A DNA stretch of 6,997 nt from an uncultured Bacteroidota bacterium (lineage in GTDB: Bacteria; Bacteroidota; Bacteroidia; 2-12-FULL-35-15), in assembly GCA_903881065.1 (NCBI GenBank), contig CAIRRW010000098.1:1-6997 (forward strand), in the 5' to 3' direction. The translations under genes and the position numbers were made by a program. The notes under the pieces are model-generated. The model did not search any database. It was given only the letters and a program-made list of their open reading frames with translations, and was not told the origin of the DNA. Each line of letters opens with the position of its first letter. Position 1 is the first letter of the stretch. Positions 6,148 to 6,997 of the stretch are shown here, piece after piece.

Positions 6148-6997
6148 TTAGATACCTACTTTTAGACTAAAGAAAAAGGACTTAGTTCCAGGATTATTAA
6201 AGTAGTCAAATCCTTTAATGTTAGAACCGGCTCCAGTTAAACTTGTTTCTGGGTCAACACCTGTATATTTTGTATGTAAATACAGATTTCTTGCACTTGC
6301 TCCAAGTTCAACAAATTTAAAGATGTATTTTTTCTCTTTCTTAGTTAAGTCAAAACGGTAGCTCAAACTAACAGAACGTAAACGAACCCAACCACCATTT
6401 TGGATTGCATTTTCGTCAGCTCCATTTTGTCCTAACATATAAGTATAGTAGTCCTGACCGCTGCCATCATAACCAATAAGTTTAGTTGTATGAGATTGTC
6501 CTGCATTTGGAGTACCTGCATCATAAACACCTGTAACATCGTAAGTAGAATTTCTATCAACAGTAGCTGCCGATTTTCCTTTTGTATTTAAACTTTGTTG
6601 AGTCCCGTTCCACATATCTCCACCTTTTCGTATATCCCATAAAAATCCAAAGCTCCAAGCTTTATATGTAAAGGTATTGTTAATGTTCATCAACCATTTT
6701 GGATTAGGATTTCCAACTATAGAAGAAGTTGAACTTACTTGAGGAAGACCACTAGCATCTAATAATAAGTCCCCGTTTCCATTACGTTTCCAAGTAGACC
6801 CATAAAACGCTCCAAAAGGTTGACCAACCATGGCTTCTGAACTTAAACCACCAAAGCCTACTTCATAAGTAAATTGGTTTATTCCATTTGCTAAGAAAGT
6901 AACAGTATTTTTATTTTGTGACCAACCTACATTAATATTCCAATCAAAGTTTTTTGTTTTGATAGGGTCGCCACCAACTGATAATTCAATTCCTTTA
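6148..6997 (-). CDS. SusC/RagA-like TonB-dependent outer-membrane receptor (C-terminal part)
   Basis: This is the C-terminal 282 residues of a SusC-family TonB-dependent transporter; the gene continues beyond the right edge. The in-frame sequence starts KGIELSVGGDPIKTKNFDWN, the usual barrel segment of this family (GIEL...PIKTKNFxW). It continues with VGQPFGAFYGSTWKRNGNGD, SIVGNPNPKWLMNINNTFTYK, WVRLRSVSLSYRFDLTKK and ARNLYLHTKYTGVDPETS, and ends with the typical GFDYFNNPGTKSFFFSLKVGI strand and no extra domain. The ATG near 6831 is internal, not a start, because the family sequence continues upstream of it. It forms an uptake pair with the susD-like gene 32 bases downstream. The plug domain, signal peptide and promoter lie outside the window, and the substrate is unknown. 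Confidence 0.94.
   Translation of the reverse strand, partial: KGIELSVGGDPIKTKNFDWNINVGWSQNKNTVTFLANGINQFTYEVGFGGLSSEAMVGQPFGAFYGSTWKRNGNGDLLLDASGLPQVSSTSSIVGNPNPKWLMNINNTFTYKAWSFGFLWDIRKGGDMWNGTQQSLNTKGKSAATVDRNSTYDVTGVYDAGTPNAGQSHTTKLIGYDGSGQDYYTYMLGQNGADENAIQNGGWVRLRSVSLSYRFDLTKKEKKYIFKFVELGASARNLYLHTKYTGVDPETSLTGAGSNIKGFDYFNNPGTKSFFFSLKVGI

Noticed and set aside
6829..6831. Internal ATG as the start of a short separate susC-like gene
   Set aside because: The frame stays open to the right edge and continues to match SusC barrel sequence (GIEL...PIKTKNFDW), so this is one gene cut by the window edge.
1..6997. CRISPR arrays, tRNA/rRNA genes, insertion sequences, attachment sites
   Set aside because: Reading both strands showed no regularly spaced repeats, no tRNA- or rRNA-like segments, no transposase or integrase frames and no terminal inverted repeats around any gene.

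Overview
The window looks like the chromosome of a Bacteroidota bacterium. The evidence is a SusC/SusD outer-membrane pair, a DUF3098 gene beside uppP and truB, AT-rich spacers without strong Shine-Dalgarno sequences, and two matches to the Bacteroidota -7 promoter element TAnnTTTG. Every supported gene lies on the minus strand, so transcription runs from the right end to the left end.

In transcription order: (1) The 3' part of a susC-like TonB-dependent receptor gene (6148 to beyond 6997) and a complete susD-like lipoprotein gene (4724-6115) form a nutrient-uptake pair. It ends at a very strong hairpin terminator (4662-4708). (2) A housekeeping operon follows with its own promoter: a DUF3098 membrane protein (4366-4608), uppP for recycling the cell-wall lipid carrier (3527-4324), and truB for tRNA U55 pseudouridylation (2838-3527). 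The last two overlap by one base. (3) After a 361-base non-coding spacer come bcrC-like (1289-2476) and bcrB-like (1272 to beyond 1) genes. These encode the two iron-sulfur catalytic subunits of an ATP-dependent (class I) benzoyl-CoA reductase-type enzyme. The order C then B matches the start of the bcrCBAD cluster of Thauera, so the ATPase/activator subunits A and D may lie just beyond the left edge.

The most interesting part is the benzoyl-CoA reductase-like pair and its promoter. Reductive dearomatisation of benzoyl-CoA is best known from Proteobacteria and is not a usual Bacteroidota trait. Upstream of bcrC lies a perfect FNR/CRP-type palindrome (ATGAT-AATA-ATCAT, 2554-2567). Its centre falls about 41-42 bases before the start point predicted from a perfect TAnnTTTG box. 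That is the classical class II activator position, and it would make sense as anaerobic control of an oxygen-sensitive enzyme. Substrate identity and regulation are inferences; the sequence motifs are seen directly.
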